From contig NZ_LT546237.1 in NCBI RefSeq assembly GCF_900078675.2, positions 4,253,160-4,297,544 of the forward strand: a DNA stretch of 44,385 nt. The letters are read 5' to 3'. The notes under the pieces are model-generated. The model saw only the letters and a program-made list of their open reading frames with translations. It had not been told where the DNA came from and did not search any database. Made by a program: the position numbers and the translations under genes. Source of the DNA: Mycobacterium interjectum (GTDB lineage Bacteria; Actinomycetota; Actinomycetes; Mycobacteriales; Mycobacteriaceae). Of the stretch, positions 8,427 through 16,314 are shown one piece after another; position 1 is the first letter of the stretch, and every line of letters starts with the position of its first letter.

Positions 8427-9396
8427 GGCGTGTCTCCCATATGGGGGTTAGTTTTGACGAGATGCTGTGGGGGTGACGACGGTTTCGCGGTTTCGGTTGT
8501 TCAATGACGCTCAGTGGGGACTGATTTCGGGGTTGCTGCCCTCGAACGAGGGACGGCGGGGGCATCCCTTCGGCGATGACCGCCGGGTCGTAGAAGGCAT
8601 CATCTACCGGTATCGGACCGGTGTTCCGTGGCGGGATCTGCCGCGATCGGAGTTCGGGCCGTGGCAGACGGTGTGGAAACGCCATCGCCGTTACGCCGCG
8701 GACGGCACCTGGGACCGGGTACTGGTGAACCTGTTGGCGATGGCTGATGCCGACGGTCAACTCGACTGGACGGTGTCGGTGGACGCCACGATCAACCGGG
8801 CTCATCAGCACGCGACGAACACGACACGACCCGATCAGGACACAGGGGGCTGGGTCGAATTACACGAATCTGCCGCTGGCCGGGTGTGAACCCGCAGGTC
8901 ACGGCATCGGACGGTCTCGAGGCGGGTTGACCACCAAGATCCACACTGCCGTCGACGGCAATGGCCGTCCGCTGGCCGTCGTGGTTACCGGCGGGCAACG
9001 CAACGATCAGGCGATGCTGGCCAGCGTGCTTGATGAGATCGTCGTGCCCCGCCTCGACGGGGGCCGCGCGCGCTCACGACCGGATGCGCTCATCGCTGAC
9101 CGGGCCTACTCCAGCGGTGCAGCCCGACGGATGCTGCGTGGCCGCAAGATCACCGCGGTCATCCCGCAGAAACGCGACGAGATTGCCGCACGGCAGCGAC
9201 GCGGACAAGCCGGTGGCCGACCACCGGGGTTCGATGAAACCCGCTACAAGCAACGCAATCTCGTCGAACGATCATTCGCGCTGCTCAAACAATGGCGCGC
9301 GCTAGCCACCCGCTATGACAAACTCGCCATCGTTTACCGCGCCGCAGTCGTCCTCAGCGCATGCATCACCTGGACCCGCCATATGGGAGACACGTC
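8427..9396 (+). mobile_element. IS5-family insertion sequence (970 bp)
   Basis: The element is bounded by imperfect terminal inverted repeats: GGCGTGTCTCCCATATGG at the left, and GACGTGTCTCCCATATGG as the reverse complement of the right end, 17 of 18 bases matching. It is flanked by CTAG duplications. It encodes a DDE transposase in two overlapping frames (8467-8889 and 8747-9400), as in the IS427 group of the IS5 family. Duplication of a YTAR-type tetramer fits the IS5 family. It sits inside the LuxR-type regulator in the opposite orientation. Both ends are intact, so the insertion may be fairly recent. Confidence 0.93.
8467..8889 (+). CDS. IS5-family transposase, first frame (OrfA)
   Basis: This 140-residue product carries the N-terminal helix-turn-helix-like region of IS5 transposases (NDAQWGLISGLLP, RRVVEGIIYRYRTGVPWRDLP, FGPWQTVWKRH). 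It also carries the first catalytic Asp of the DDE triad in the segment VSVDATINRAHQHA. The frame then ends at TGA. The second frame, needed for catalysis, lies in the +1 phase. The two frames overlap up to the OrfA stop, so a frameshift anywhere in the overlap would give one DDE protein. The start is GTG at 8467 or 8473. Confidence 0.88.
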   Translation: MGVTTVSRFRLFNDAQWGLISGLLPSNEGRRGHPFGDDRRVVEGIIYRYRTGVPWRDLPRSEFGPWQTVWKRHRRYAADGTWDRVLVNLLAMADADGQLDWTVSVDATINRAHQHATNTTRPDQDTGGWVELHESAAGRV

Positions 9397-9400
9397 CTAG
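8747..9400 (+). CDS. IS5-family transposase, second frame (OrfB)
   Basis: This frame carries the remaining catalytic part of the transposase: GRSRGGLTTKIH, the second Asp in LIADRAYSS, and the catalytic Glu in NLVERSFALLKQWRALATRYDK. It probably has no start of its own and is reached by a +1 (or -2) ribosomal frameshift from OrfA; the ATG at 8747 only marks the upstream limit. The sense codons reach the last base of the element at 9396. The final Ser codon is completed and the TAG stop (9398-9400) supplied by the duplicated target CTAG. If no frameshifting occurs, the transposase is inactive. Confidence 0.85.
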   Translation: MPTVNSTGRCRWTPRSTGLISTRRTRHDPIRTQGAGSNYTNLPLAGCEPAGHGIGRSRGGLTTKIHTAVDGNGRPLAVVVTGGQRNDQAMLASVLDEIVVPRLDGGRARSRPDALIADRAYSSGAARRMLRGRKITAVIPQKRDEIAARQRRGQAGGRPPGFDETRYKQRNLVERSFALLKQWRALATRYDKLAIVYRAAVVLSACITWTRHMGDTS

Positions 9401-9652
9401 CTGGCCCAGGATCGGGGTCAGAAGCTGATGTAGTCCGGCGAACGCGAGTTCCATCTCAGCCTGCACGCCTGCAGCCCGCAAAGTCGTGCAACCGTTCGCG
9501 AGCAAGGCAACTTCGTCCAGCAATGCTGTCTTCCCGATACCTGCTTCGCCGCGCAATACCAGCGTCCGACTCTGGCCCGCGCGGAATCCGTCGACGAGCT
9601 CGGCCAGCTGTCGTGCTTCGCGGTCCCGCCCGATCAGACCGGCGCTATTCAC
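9397..9652 (-). pseudogene. LuxR-type large ATP-binding regulator, N-terminal part (split by IS element)
   Basis: This is the N-terminal 85 codons of the regulator whose remainder lies at 5910-8422. The piece starts with GTG at 9652 (GGAG nine bases before). It has the AAA-type start GLIGRDREARQLAELV and the Walker A motif GEAGIGKTALL, and stops matching the family after AFAGLHQLLTPILGQL, exactly at the CTAG duplication. Translation would run 31 codons into the IS and stop at 9302. Walker A without Walker B and HTH should be non-functional. Confidence 0.92.
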
Positions 9653-9912
9653 CGGAATCAGCTCCGCTGAGCATGCCCCGACCGTACACCTCCACCACGC
9701 GATCTGCTCGTGGTGGCGCCAAGGCCTAACGTCAACGGACTTGGGCGCCGCTGTTGCAAATATGCAGGTAGGGAGCGACCTAGGGGAGTGTCGGCACTTG
9801 GTTCGGGCTCGAGCGCTGCTCTCGTGGTGGCAGGATTTGCTGGATTTATGTCATCGGCGCTGCGGCCGGTGTCTCTGCGCCCAGAACATCGCGGTGGACT
9901 CTGGGCGCGTGT

Positions 9913-10575
9913 TCACCATGTATCGACGTGGATGATTTCGTCGAGCGGAATTCGTTTGGCGAGCTTGAATGTGCTGCCGGTGTAGTAAGCGGTTGGCAGC
10001 AGGGCCGCGTGGTAGACGTTGTGGGGATAGCCAACAATGGCTCGGATTTCGTCGTTGACCCTTGTTGTCAGCGACGTCCACGCAACACCTAATCCCCGAG
10101 TATGCGCTGCTAGCATGTAGTTCCAAGCCGCGGGCATGATCGAACCCCAGACGTCAGCCTGGCTCTCATTGTCTATTTCTCCGTCGCCTTCGACTGCGAT
10201 GCAGGGGAGAACGAGCGCCGGTACTTCGGCGAGATGGCGGGCAAGGTAGGCGCCGCTGTCGGAGGTTCTGAGCTGCTGGGCAGAGCGCACCTCGTCGTCG
10301 GCGAACTGGCTTGCCACCGAATATGGAGAGGAGGCAAGCCAATCCCATTGCCGCGAATAGATTTCGCCGATCTTGCGACGCTGCTCGGGGTCTTGAACGA
10401 TGACGAAGCTCCAGTGCTGTCGATTCGCCGACGTAGGCGCCTGCACCGCGATATTGATGCACTCCCGCAGCAGGTTCAGAGGAACCGACCGGCTGAAATC
10501 GAGCCGCTTTCGTACGGAGCGGGTGGTGGTCAGCAGTGCGTCATTGTCCATCTCGACGATCGGGAAGTCATCCAC
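9913..10575 (-). CDS. Nitroreductase-family protein, copy 1
   Basis: This 220-residue FMN-dependent oxidoreductase of the nitroreductase fold has TTRSVRKRLDFSR, the ECINIAVQAPTSANRQHWSF segment that binds FMN phosphate, GSIMPAAWNYMLAAHTRGLG and the C-terminal VGYPHNVYHAALLP. Such enzymes reduce nitro groups, quinones or enones with NAD(P)H. The GTG at 10575 is preferred because AAGGA lies 8 bases before it, and because the protein then aligns with the start of copy 2 (23925-24586). It lies 86 bases downstream of the short-chain dehydrogenase on the same strand, and both probably share the promoter at 11463-11504. Copy 2 is frameshifted, so this is likely the working copy. Confidence 0.9.
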   Translation of the reverse strand: MDDFPIVEMDNDALLTTTRSVRKRLDFSRSVPLNLLRECINIAVQAPTSANRQHWSFVIVQDPEQRRKIGEIYSRQWDWLASSPYSVASQFADDEVRSAQQLRTSDSGAYLARHLAEVPALVLPCIAVEGDGEIDNESQADVWGSIMPAAWNYMLAAHTRGLGVAWTSLTTRVNDEIRAIVGYPHNVYHAALLPTAYYTGSTFKLAKRIPLDEIIHVDTW

Positions 10576-10661
10576 GGCGGCCGTCCTTTCGAGTCTTCGG
10601 ATTCCAGTGCGCCACGCGCATGCCAAGACCGGGGTGCAGGGTGCTGCGCAGCCCCAGTGAT

Positions 10662-11369
10662 CTAGCCGGCGAGAATTGCCGCGTAGCGAGCCGGGTCCGA
10701 CGTCAAGGTGCTCTTGATGACGCGGCTGATGTCGTCGGCAAGGACTTCGGTCTGGCCGGCCTCGAGCCCATCGAGCGCGGCAGTCACGACCTGGCTTGGA
10801 TCGACCTTATCGATCGGAAAGTTCTCGCCCATAGGGGTATTGACAGCGCCCGAGTGCAGACCGATCACGAGTGTGCCCTGATCCTGGAGTTCGAGCCTGA
10901 GCGCATCAGTCAAATTCCACGCGGCCGCCTTGGTTGCGCTGTATCCGGCCATACCCGGGAACGAGAACCAGGACACAGCGGAGAGTGCGTTCACGATCGC
11001 GCCTCCGCCGTTGGCCTTCAGAACCGGAGCGAAGGCTTCGGCTACATAGATGGGGCCGAACACATTAGTTTCGAATTCCTCGTGAATCTTCGCGAGGTCG
11101 CCACCCACGAGCGGTTGGCGGAACGAGACCGCAGCGTTGTTGATGACGATTTCGACATCGGTGGCTTGCTCAGCCGCAGCGGAGACCTGGGCCTGGTTTG
11201 TTACATCGAGCGCGATTGGCACGACGCCATCAGCGGGCGACACAGAATGCGGGTCGCGGGCGCCAGCGTAGATTTTGGCAGCCCCGCGCTCGAGTAACTG
11301 GCGGACCCACTCCGCCCCAATTCCACGATTGGCTCCGCTGACGAGGACGATTGATCCCTGGATTTGCAT
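10662..11369 (-). CDS. Short-chain dehydrogenase/reductase, copy 1 (catalytic residues intact)
   Basis: This is a 235-residue classical SDR with a Rossmann fold. The cofactor motif GANRGIG is at residues 12-18, followed by INNAA near 76-80, the catalytic Ser near 130-133, and the Tyr143-x3-Lys147 pair in AGYSATKAA. It should oxidise or reduce a hydroxyl/carbonyl group with NAD(P)(H); the substrate is unknown. The ATG start has GAGG seven bases upstream. It is the first gene of a minus-strand pair with nitroreductase copy 1, divergent from the isocitrate-lyase-family gene at 11701. A degenerate but correctly spaced copy of the island promoter (11463-11504) precedes it. Compare the catalytically degenerate SDR at 32130. 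Confidence 0.93.
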   Translation of the reverse strand: MQIQGSIVLVSGANRGIGAEWVRQLLERGAAKIYAGARDPHSVSPADGVVPIALDVTNQAQVSAAAEQATDVEIVINNAAVSFRQPLVGGDLAKIHEEFETNVFGPIYVAEAFAPVLKANGGGAIVNALSAVSWFSFPGMAGYSATKAAAWNLTDALRLELQDQGTLVIGLHSGAVNTPMGENFPIDKVDPSQVVTAALDGLEAGQTEVLADDISRVIKSTLTSDPARYAAILAG

Positions 11370-11462
11370 GAAAGTGCCTCTTCCTATGTGTATTTCGGCG
11401 CCCCGGGGAGATCTGTAAGAGTGCAGATGTGTTCGTCCGATTGGTGCCTACGCCACCAGCCG

Positions 11463-11504
11463 AAGCTAATAGCGCCTGGCCACCGGTCGCTATCACAAAA
11501 TTAA
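11463..11504 (-). promoter_or_regulatory. Island promoter element K (degenerate), reading toward the SDR
   Basis: On the minus strand TTAATTTTGTGATAGCGA (11504-11487) matches 13 of 18 positions of TAAAGATYTTGAYAGYGC. It is followed after exactly 18 bases by TAGCTT (11468-11463). The box is the weakest of the set, but spacing and hexamer agree exactly with the others. Confidence 0.6.
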
Positions 11505-11532
11505 TGTTCGACGCGTGTCCGGCCGGTCGTGC

Positions 11533-11574
11533 CAAAGATGTTGACAGCGCGGCCGCCCATGCGCCTCCTACCGT
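11533..11574 (+). promoter_or_regulatory. Island promoter element A
   Basis: CAAAGATGTTGACAGCGC (11533-11550), 18 bases, then TACCGT (11569-11574). It reads toward the isocitrate-lyase-family gene, 126 bases ahead of its start, and is back-to-back with element K. Confidence 0.8.
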
Positions 11575-11700
11575 ATGAAGCAGCTCATAGTCCGATCTGC
11601 CAGACGGTCGGTCACCTGACGCGGGAATGGCGGCACCGCAACGTTGTTGGGTAGCCAAGATGTCGAACACCGAGACGATTGTTCAGTTTGAGGAGAAACC

Positions 11701-12456
11701 ATGAGTCAGAAGGCTAAAGCCACCCGCTTTGCCGAGCTTCACACCAAGGGCGCCCCACTGATGCTCTACAACGTGTGGGACGCCGGCAGCGCCGCCGTGC
11801 TGGCCAAAGTTGGAGCGCCGGCCGTGGCTACCAGCAGTTGGTCCGTCTCGGAGGCGCAGGGTTATCGGGACGGGGAGGGCATTCCCATCGAGTTCCTGAA
11901 TCAGATCGTCGAACGGATCGTCGCCTCGGTCGACGTTCCCGTTTCGACAGACTTCGAAGGCGGCTTCACTGAGGACGACGGACAGCTGGCCGAAAACATC
12001 TCGCGCCTGCTGGACACCGGTGCGATCGGTGTCAACTTCGAGGATCGTGTCGTCAAGGGGTCGGGCTTGTATCCCATCGACCGACAAGCAGATCGAATTG
12101 CCGCGATTCGGAAAGCGGCCGATGACAGGGGAATTCCGCTGTTCATTAACGCCCGCACGGATCTGTTTTTGGGACAAGGCAACGACGCCGCGTCGGTGAC
12201 CGGTGAAGCCATCGATCGCGCAAAGGCGTACGCCGCGGCTGGCGCCTCGGGATTTTTCATCCCCGGCCTCCCCGATAAGGACCTCATCACTCGCATTTGC
12301 GAAGGCGTACCGCTGGCGGTCAACGTGATGGTCTTCGACGGGGTTCCAACGAATGCCGAACTCACCGAAATCGGTGTTGCGCGAATCAGTTACGGTAACG
12401 CACCCTACGTCGAGGTCTTGCACTCCTTGGAGAGCGATTTCCTGAAACAGCGATGA
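11701..12456 (+). CDS. Isocitrate lyase/PEP mutase-family protein, copy 1
   Basis: This 251-residue (beta/alpha)8-barrel protein belongs to the isocitrate lyase/phosphoenolpyruvate mutase superfamily. Visible family segments are NVWDAGSA (24-31), ATSSWSVSEAQG, the metal-binding DFEGGF (84-89), NFEDR (112-116) and INARTDLFLGQG (149-160). Members cleave or form C-C or C-P bonds next to a carboxylate (methylisocitrate lyase, oxaloacetate hydrolase, PEP mutase). The KKCGH motif of true isocitrate lyase is absent, so the substrate is open. The ATG start has GAGGAG upstream. A close paralogue lies at 31354-32133. It is transcribed alone from promoter element A. Confidence 0.92.
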   Translation: MSQKAKATRFAELHTKGAPLMLYNVWDAGSAAVLAKVGAPAVATSSWSVSEAQGYRDGEGIPIEFLNQIVERIVASVDVPVSTDFEGGFTEDDGQLAENISRLLDTGAIGVNFEDRVVKGSGLYPIDRQADRIAAIRKAADDRGIPLFINARTDLFLGQGNDAASVTGEAIDRAKAYAAAGASGFFIPGLPDKDLITRICEGVPLAVNVMVFDGVPTNAELTEIGVARISYGNAPYVEVLHSLESDFLKQR

Positions 12457-12663
12457 GCAATGATCGAACGCGCGCAAAGCGATTCGATATACGCCAGCGT
12501 CCGGCCGAGATGCATAGTCATTCGGGCAAGCTGCTGTCGAGATGTAGCGCCGAAAAGTTGATGTCATGCAACACGTTCCAGAACCCCTGGCGGCGATGGG
12601 GTCCGATGCCAGCGAAAGCCGTTGGGGCGCTTGACGGCGGATGCCGTTCAATAGCTGTGATCC

Positions 12664-13101
12664 TTATAAGACGAGTTGGGTGCAGCGAAATAGTGCGATG
12701 GGGCGGGCATCGTTGTTGACGGTGACGATCGCGTCCCAGATTTGTGTCCTGCGGCCGACATGCGCAGGCTGGGCCACGCACACAAGCTGGGCGCCGGGGC
12801 TCGCGGCTTTGAGGTGGTTGGTCTTGAGTTCAAGGGTGATGAACCCGTCGGCATCGCTGGGAAGCGCAGCCCGACATCCATAACCGCATGCGGTGTCGGC
12901 CAAAGCCACGACTGCGGCCGCGTGAACATGACCGGCGTCGGGCACCAGGTGCGATTTCGTCGGCGTCAGAGTGGCCTCTACACGGGTGTCGTCGAGATGG
13001 GTGATCTCGATACCGAGTAGGCCGGGTAGTCCTGGAAGTCGGCGGCCTACCGAGGCGTCGCTCGACGCGCTTGACGTCGCCGCTGGATCGGCACTATTCA
13101 C
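12664..13101 (-). CDS. PaaI-type hotdog thioesterase
   Basis: This 145-residue single-hotdog protein is similar to PaaI-type acyl-CoA thioesterases. It has LGIEITHLDD near the start, then the active-site helix region H-V-H-A-A-A-VVALADTACGYG, where HGG/HAA and the Asp are typical. FITLELKTNHL and a final strand LFRCTQLVL follow. It probably hydrolyses an aromatic or short acyl-CoA. GTG start with AAGGAGG five bases upstream. It is the last gene of the minus-strand run reductase-UbiD-UbiX-thioesterase, 27 bases after UbiX, which suggests a role in removing an aromatic-CoA made or spared by that pathway. Confidence 0.85.
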   Translation of the reverse strand: MNSADPAATSSASSDASVGRRLPGLPGLLGIEITHLDDTRVEATLTPTKSHLVPDAGHVHAAAVVALADTACGYGCRAALPSDADGFITLELKTNHLKAASPGAQLVCVAQPAHVGRRTQIWDAIVTVNNDARPIALFRCTQLVL

Positions 13102-13128
13102 CAGAGCCTCCTTGGCTTCGTCGGTTCA

Positions 13129-14001
13129 CTAGCGGAGTGGTGCGCGGTCAAAGCGCCAACTGTGTGGTTCACGGCGAATAAGGTGTTCAGGAGGTGCCGG
13201 CGGCTGGAATGCGGCTACATTTCCGGTGGCGATCAGTACGACTCGGCCGGTGTTGTTGTGATAGAGGTTCACCTCGGCGCTGGGGTCGACATCGCGAAGC
13301 TGCCCAAGCAGCTCGGTCCGCGCCCATTTCTGCAGCTCGGCGGAAGCGTTGTCGCTCAGAGCTTCCCACATCAACGTGGCGTCAGATGATGGCTGTTCGC
13401 ATTTATGGTTGCCTTCGTCCTCACTGCGCCCATTGTTATGGCTGAGCCCGGCCCAGCGTTTCGGGTAGTCGATGTTTAGACCGAGTTGGTCGAGCACGCG
13501 CACGGTGATGTGGTCAACGAGGTCGTCGAGAGTTGTTGGCCTGTTGTAGAAGGCGGGCATTGGCGGACAGATGCCGACGCCGATTTGGGCGAGCGCGAGC
13601 ATATTGTCAAGATGGATCGCATTGAGCGGAGTTTCGCGGGGCACGAGGCACAGATTGCGTCTTTCTTTGAGCACCACATCGGCCGCCCGTGCAACGAGGT
13701 TATCTGCTAGGCCGTGCCGGATTGCCGCCAACGTGCGCATCGAGCACGGAACGACCACCATCGCGTCGACGCGAAACGACCCAGACGATATAGCGGCACC
13801 CTGGTCGCCCTCGTTGTAGGTGACATGAGCCAATGACTGCACTTGCGCTGGCGTGTAGTCGGTCTCGGCAGAGATGTTCAGGCGCGCCCAGCGCGACATG
13901 ATCAGGTGGGTTTCAACATCGGCGATGCCACGAAGCCGCTCGAGCAGGCGGATCCCGAAGATGGCCCCCGTGGCGCCGGTCATGGCGACAACTATTCGCA
14001 C
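13129..14001 (-). CDS. UbiX-type flavin prenyltransferase with unusual C-terminal extension
   Basis: Residues 1 to about 185 form a UbiX/Pad1 domain: MTGATGAIFGIRLLERL, VVVPCSMRTLAAIRHG, ADVVLKERRNLCLVPRETPL, NMLALAQIGVGICPPMPAFY and TLDDLVDHITVRVLDQLG. UbiX joins dimethylallyl phosphate to FMN to make prenyl-FMN, the cofactor of UbiD decarboxylases, and the partner UbiD gene lies just upstream. The GTG at 14001 has GGAG seven bases before it; a TTG 33 bases upstream is less likely. About 100 residues (KRWAGLSHNNG to the end) follow the domain. They are rich in polar residues and include EVNLYHNNTGRVVLIATG; I recognise no family. UbiX proteins normally end near 190-200 residues. Confidence 0.9.
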   Translation of the reverse strand: MRIVVAMTGATGAIFGIRLLERLRGIADVETHLIMSRWARLNISAETDYTPAQVQSLAHVTYNEGDQGAAISSGSFRVDAMVVVPCSMRTLAAIRHGLADNLVARAADVVLKERRNLCLVPRETPLNAIHLDNMLALAQIGVGICPPMPAFYNRPTTLDDLVDHITVRVLDQLGLNIDYPKRWAGLSHNNGRSEDEGNHKCEQPSSDATLMWEALSDNASAELQKWARTELLGQLRDVDPSAEVNLYHNNTGRVVLIATGNVAAFQPPAPPEHLIRREPHSWRFDRAPLR

Positions 14002-14091
14002 GGACGCACTCCACTCCGGCTCGATCGTCCACAAGAGCTAGTGCGCCCGTCGGGCACAATCGTGTGGAGTGATGACCAATTGTTCACTGTT

Positions 14092-15642
14092 TTACGACGT
14101 CTCGGGAAAGCCGTAGGTGTTCCACTTGTCGAGGACCTTCTGTTGGAGGTCGGGCGGGAAGTTGTTGGCGAAGTCCGCCTTGATGGGACGATCAACGTCG
14201 GTCCACTCATCGCGGTGAAGTCCGATAAGGATTGCTTTGGACGCTGACATCGCGCTCTTTTCGTGCTTGTTGAGATACACGATCAACGGAACCGCGGTCA
14301 GCTCGTCCACCAAGATGACATCCTCTCCGGGGTGTACTCGTGTCACGATTGCCCATAGCACCTCGCCTTCAGAGGTGGGGTCGACGTCATCTTCGACGAC
14401 GAGCACACGCGGTGCGATTTGACCGGCCTTGGTACCCATGACGTGAGTAGCCATCTTGCGGGCGAACTCGTGGCGGGACGTCACTCCGGACAACGATCGC
14501 CAGTGGGCTGGGACAGTGATCACTAGGAGATGGTTGGCTGCCATGAATGGCATGTAGACGCCGCTGACGGGGAAGCCGTGATTGCGCAGGTCCGCCAAGA
14601 CGACAGCCGAATTGCTGATGCCCCAGACGGTGTGGTCTTCCTCGGGCGGGAAGCCGGCCGAGGCGACCGGCAGAATCGCGTGATCTCGATAACTCAGGGC
14701 GGTCACGTGGTACACCGGTTTGGCCGAACGGGCGGCCGGCAGCAAGTAGCCCGGATACTCCGACATCGGGCCTTCTTCGTCGACTTCCTCGATGCTGACA
14801 TACCCCTCGATGACGATCTCCGACGAGGCCGGTACGTACAGATCGACCGTGTGTGCCTTCACGACGTCAAGAGGCTCCTTGAGGTAGCCGCCGATCGCCG
14901 AGGCCTCAGAGACATGATCGGGCAACGGTCCCCCTGAAAAGTAGGCCACGACGGGGTCCTGGCCCAACGACAAGGCGAAAGGCATGTTCTCGCCGCGCTC
15001 TTTCCACACCCGATAAATCTGGCCGAGGTGTTGCATTGGCTGGAAGAGCCCGACCATTGTGTTTTTGTCGCGCAGCGCAATCCGGGAGATCGACCAGTTG
15101 GTCCATTGTCCGTCGGGATGGGGCGCGACGACCGTGCCGTAGGTATTGATGAACCGGCTTCCATCACCATCGTGAATGAGTGGGGTCGGTAGCGCAAAGA
15201 GGTCGATGTCGTCGCCGGTGCGCACGTTGGCCTGGAAAGGCGCGCTGTCAACCACGCGCGGCTCGATTGGCTCGACTTCCAAGGCGTGGGAGAGCGCTTC
15301 GACGATATCGGCGCCCGACGCATCGGCGGGTAGTCCTACCGATGTGGCTGCCCGGATGAGTTCACGACCGGGTAAGGCGCTGACCCCGGCGGGCGCTCCC
15401 AAGACTCGAAAGCCAGGCTCGGAATCGTTGACCTTGGTAAATAACGGGGCCGGGGAGCCAGTCTCGTTGACCCTGCGAATGATGGCGCCGACTTCGAGGT
15501 TCCAGTCCACCGGCTCGTCGATTTCGACCAGGTCGCCGTGCTCAGCCAAAATCGCAACATACTCGCGCATGTCTTTGACATGACGAGGCTTGAAGTTGGG
15601 ATCCGAGTAGCGGCTTGCCGCAGACGTATTAAGCTGGTTCAC
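14092..15642 (-). CDS. UbiD-family prenyl-FMN-dependent decarboxylase
   Basis: This 516-residue cytosolic (de)carboxylase acts on aromatic or alpha,beta-unsaturated acids using the prenyl-FMN made by UbiX. Visible features are the N-terminal DMREYVAILAEHGDLVEID, INTYGTVVAPHPDGQWTNWSISRIALRD (cofactor and Arg region), and EEGPMSEYPGYLLPAA with the conserved Glu residues of the E-R-E active site. C-terminal FANNFPPDLQQKVLDKW follows. Length is typical. GTG start with AAAGGA seven bases upstream. It lies 84 bases after the deazaflavin-type reductase and 90 bases before UbiX. The acid could be a hydroxybenzoate such as protocatechuate or gallate, but the sequence does not settle it. Confidence 0.92.
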   Translation of the reverse strand: MNQLNTSAASRYSDPNFKPRHVKDMREYVAILAEHGDLVEIDEPVDWNLEVGAIIRRVNETGSPAPLFTKVNDSEPGFRVLGAPAGVSALPGRELIRAATSVGLPADASGADIVEALSHALEVEPIEPRVVDSAPFQANVRTGDDIDLFALPTPLIHDGDGSRFINTYGTVVAPHPDGQWTNWSISRIALRDKNTMVGLFQPMQHLGQIYRVWKERGENMPFALSLGQDPVVAYFSGGPLPDHVSEASAIGGYLKEPLDVVKAHTVDLYVPASSEIVIEGYVSIEEVDEEGPMSEYPGYLLPAARSAKPVYHVTALSYRDHAILPVASAGFPPEEDHTVWGISNSAVVLADLRNHGFPVSGVYMPFMAANHLLVITVPAHWRSLSGVTSRHEFARKMATHVMGTKAGQIAPRVLVVEDDVDPTSEGEVLWAIVTRVHPGEDVILVDELTAVPLIVYLNKHEKSAMSASKAILIGLHRDEWTDVDRPIKADFANNFPPDLQQKVLDKWNTYGFPETS

Positions 15643-15726
15643 AGCGCATTCCTTTCGTTACTTCGATCGAGTCATATGGATTTGTGTGCGGTTGCAGCCG
15701 ACGGCGTGCGCCAAACTGACCGTGGC

Positions 15727-16263
15727 TCAACGCCGGGAAAGGACGAAAGCCTCGATGTCCCTGCTCCTGGTTCGACCTTTGTAGTCGTCGTACGCCGGGT
15801 AGATCGCGACGCCTTTGGCCCAGATCTCATCTCGTTCGCGCGGTGTGGCCGGTCGCGCGACCGCTTCCCAGGTAGCTCCACCGATAGCCACGGTCGCCTC
15901 GGGCTTTGCCTTCAGATTGTGGTACCAGCCTGGGTGCCTGGCGCCCCCGAAATTGGATGCGATAAATGCCAATCCGTCGTCGTAGGGAATTCCGATGACT
16001 GGCACGGTGCGTGGCGCGTTCGACCTGGCGCCAGTGGTAGTCAACAGGACTACGGGCAAACCGGCAGCCAGACCGACAAAGCTGAGCCTGCCACCGCTGA
16101 GACTGTCCACCAGTTTGTCGAGGTGGTGCGACGTCGGGCGAAACACAGCCGCACCAATTTTGGTTGACGCGAACTTTCGCATCGCTCGGTGGAACGCGCC
16201 GGCATCCTGAAAAGACTTTAAGCCGTTAAGCTCAAGCGTGGCTGTCACTTTCTTGCTACTCAC
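15727..16263 (-). CDS. Deazaflavin (F420)-dependent nitroreductase-family oxidoreductase
   Basis: This 178-residue split-barrel protein of the DDN/F420-dependent quinone reductase family is common in mycobacteria. Family segments are LLTTTGARSNAPRTVPVIG, AFIASNFGGARHPGWYHNLKAKPEATV and a C-terminal YPAYDDYKGRT. Members use reduced F420 to reduce quinones, nitro compounds and other electrophiles at the membrane or in the cytosol. GTG start with GAGGAG six bases upstream. It is the first gene of the UbiD-UbiX-thioesterase run. Promoter element J, which lies inside the 3' end of the upstream AraC gene, reads into it. Confidence 0.92.
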   Translation of the reverse strand: MSSKKVTATLELNGLKSFQDAGAFHRAMRKFASTKIGAAVFRPTSHHLDKLVDSLSGGRLSFVGLAAGLPVVLLTTTGARSNAPRTVPVIGIPYDDGLAFIASNFGGARHPGWYHNLKAKPEATVAIGGATWEAVARPATPRERDEIWAKGVAIYPAYDDYKGRTRSRDIEAFVLSRR

Positions 16264-16314
16264 CGAAATCTCCTCAGATCAAACACCGATGTAACAGCGT
16301 TGCCAGAGAGACTG

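Larger units (their letters stand above)
11370..11700. other. Divergent intergenic region with two island promoters
   Basis: This region holds no gene. It contains back-to-back copies of the repeated promoter: one reading left (11463-11504) to the SDR/nitroreductase pair, and one reading right (11533-11574) to the isocitrate-lyase-family gene. Confidence 0.7.

Noticed and set aside
9710..9985. Plus-strand frame with a hydrophobic stretch between the LuxR-type and nitroreductase genes
   Set aside because: It runs antisense into the nitroreductase coding end and has no family resemblance.
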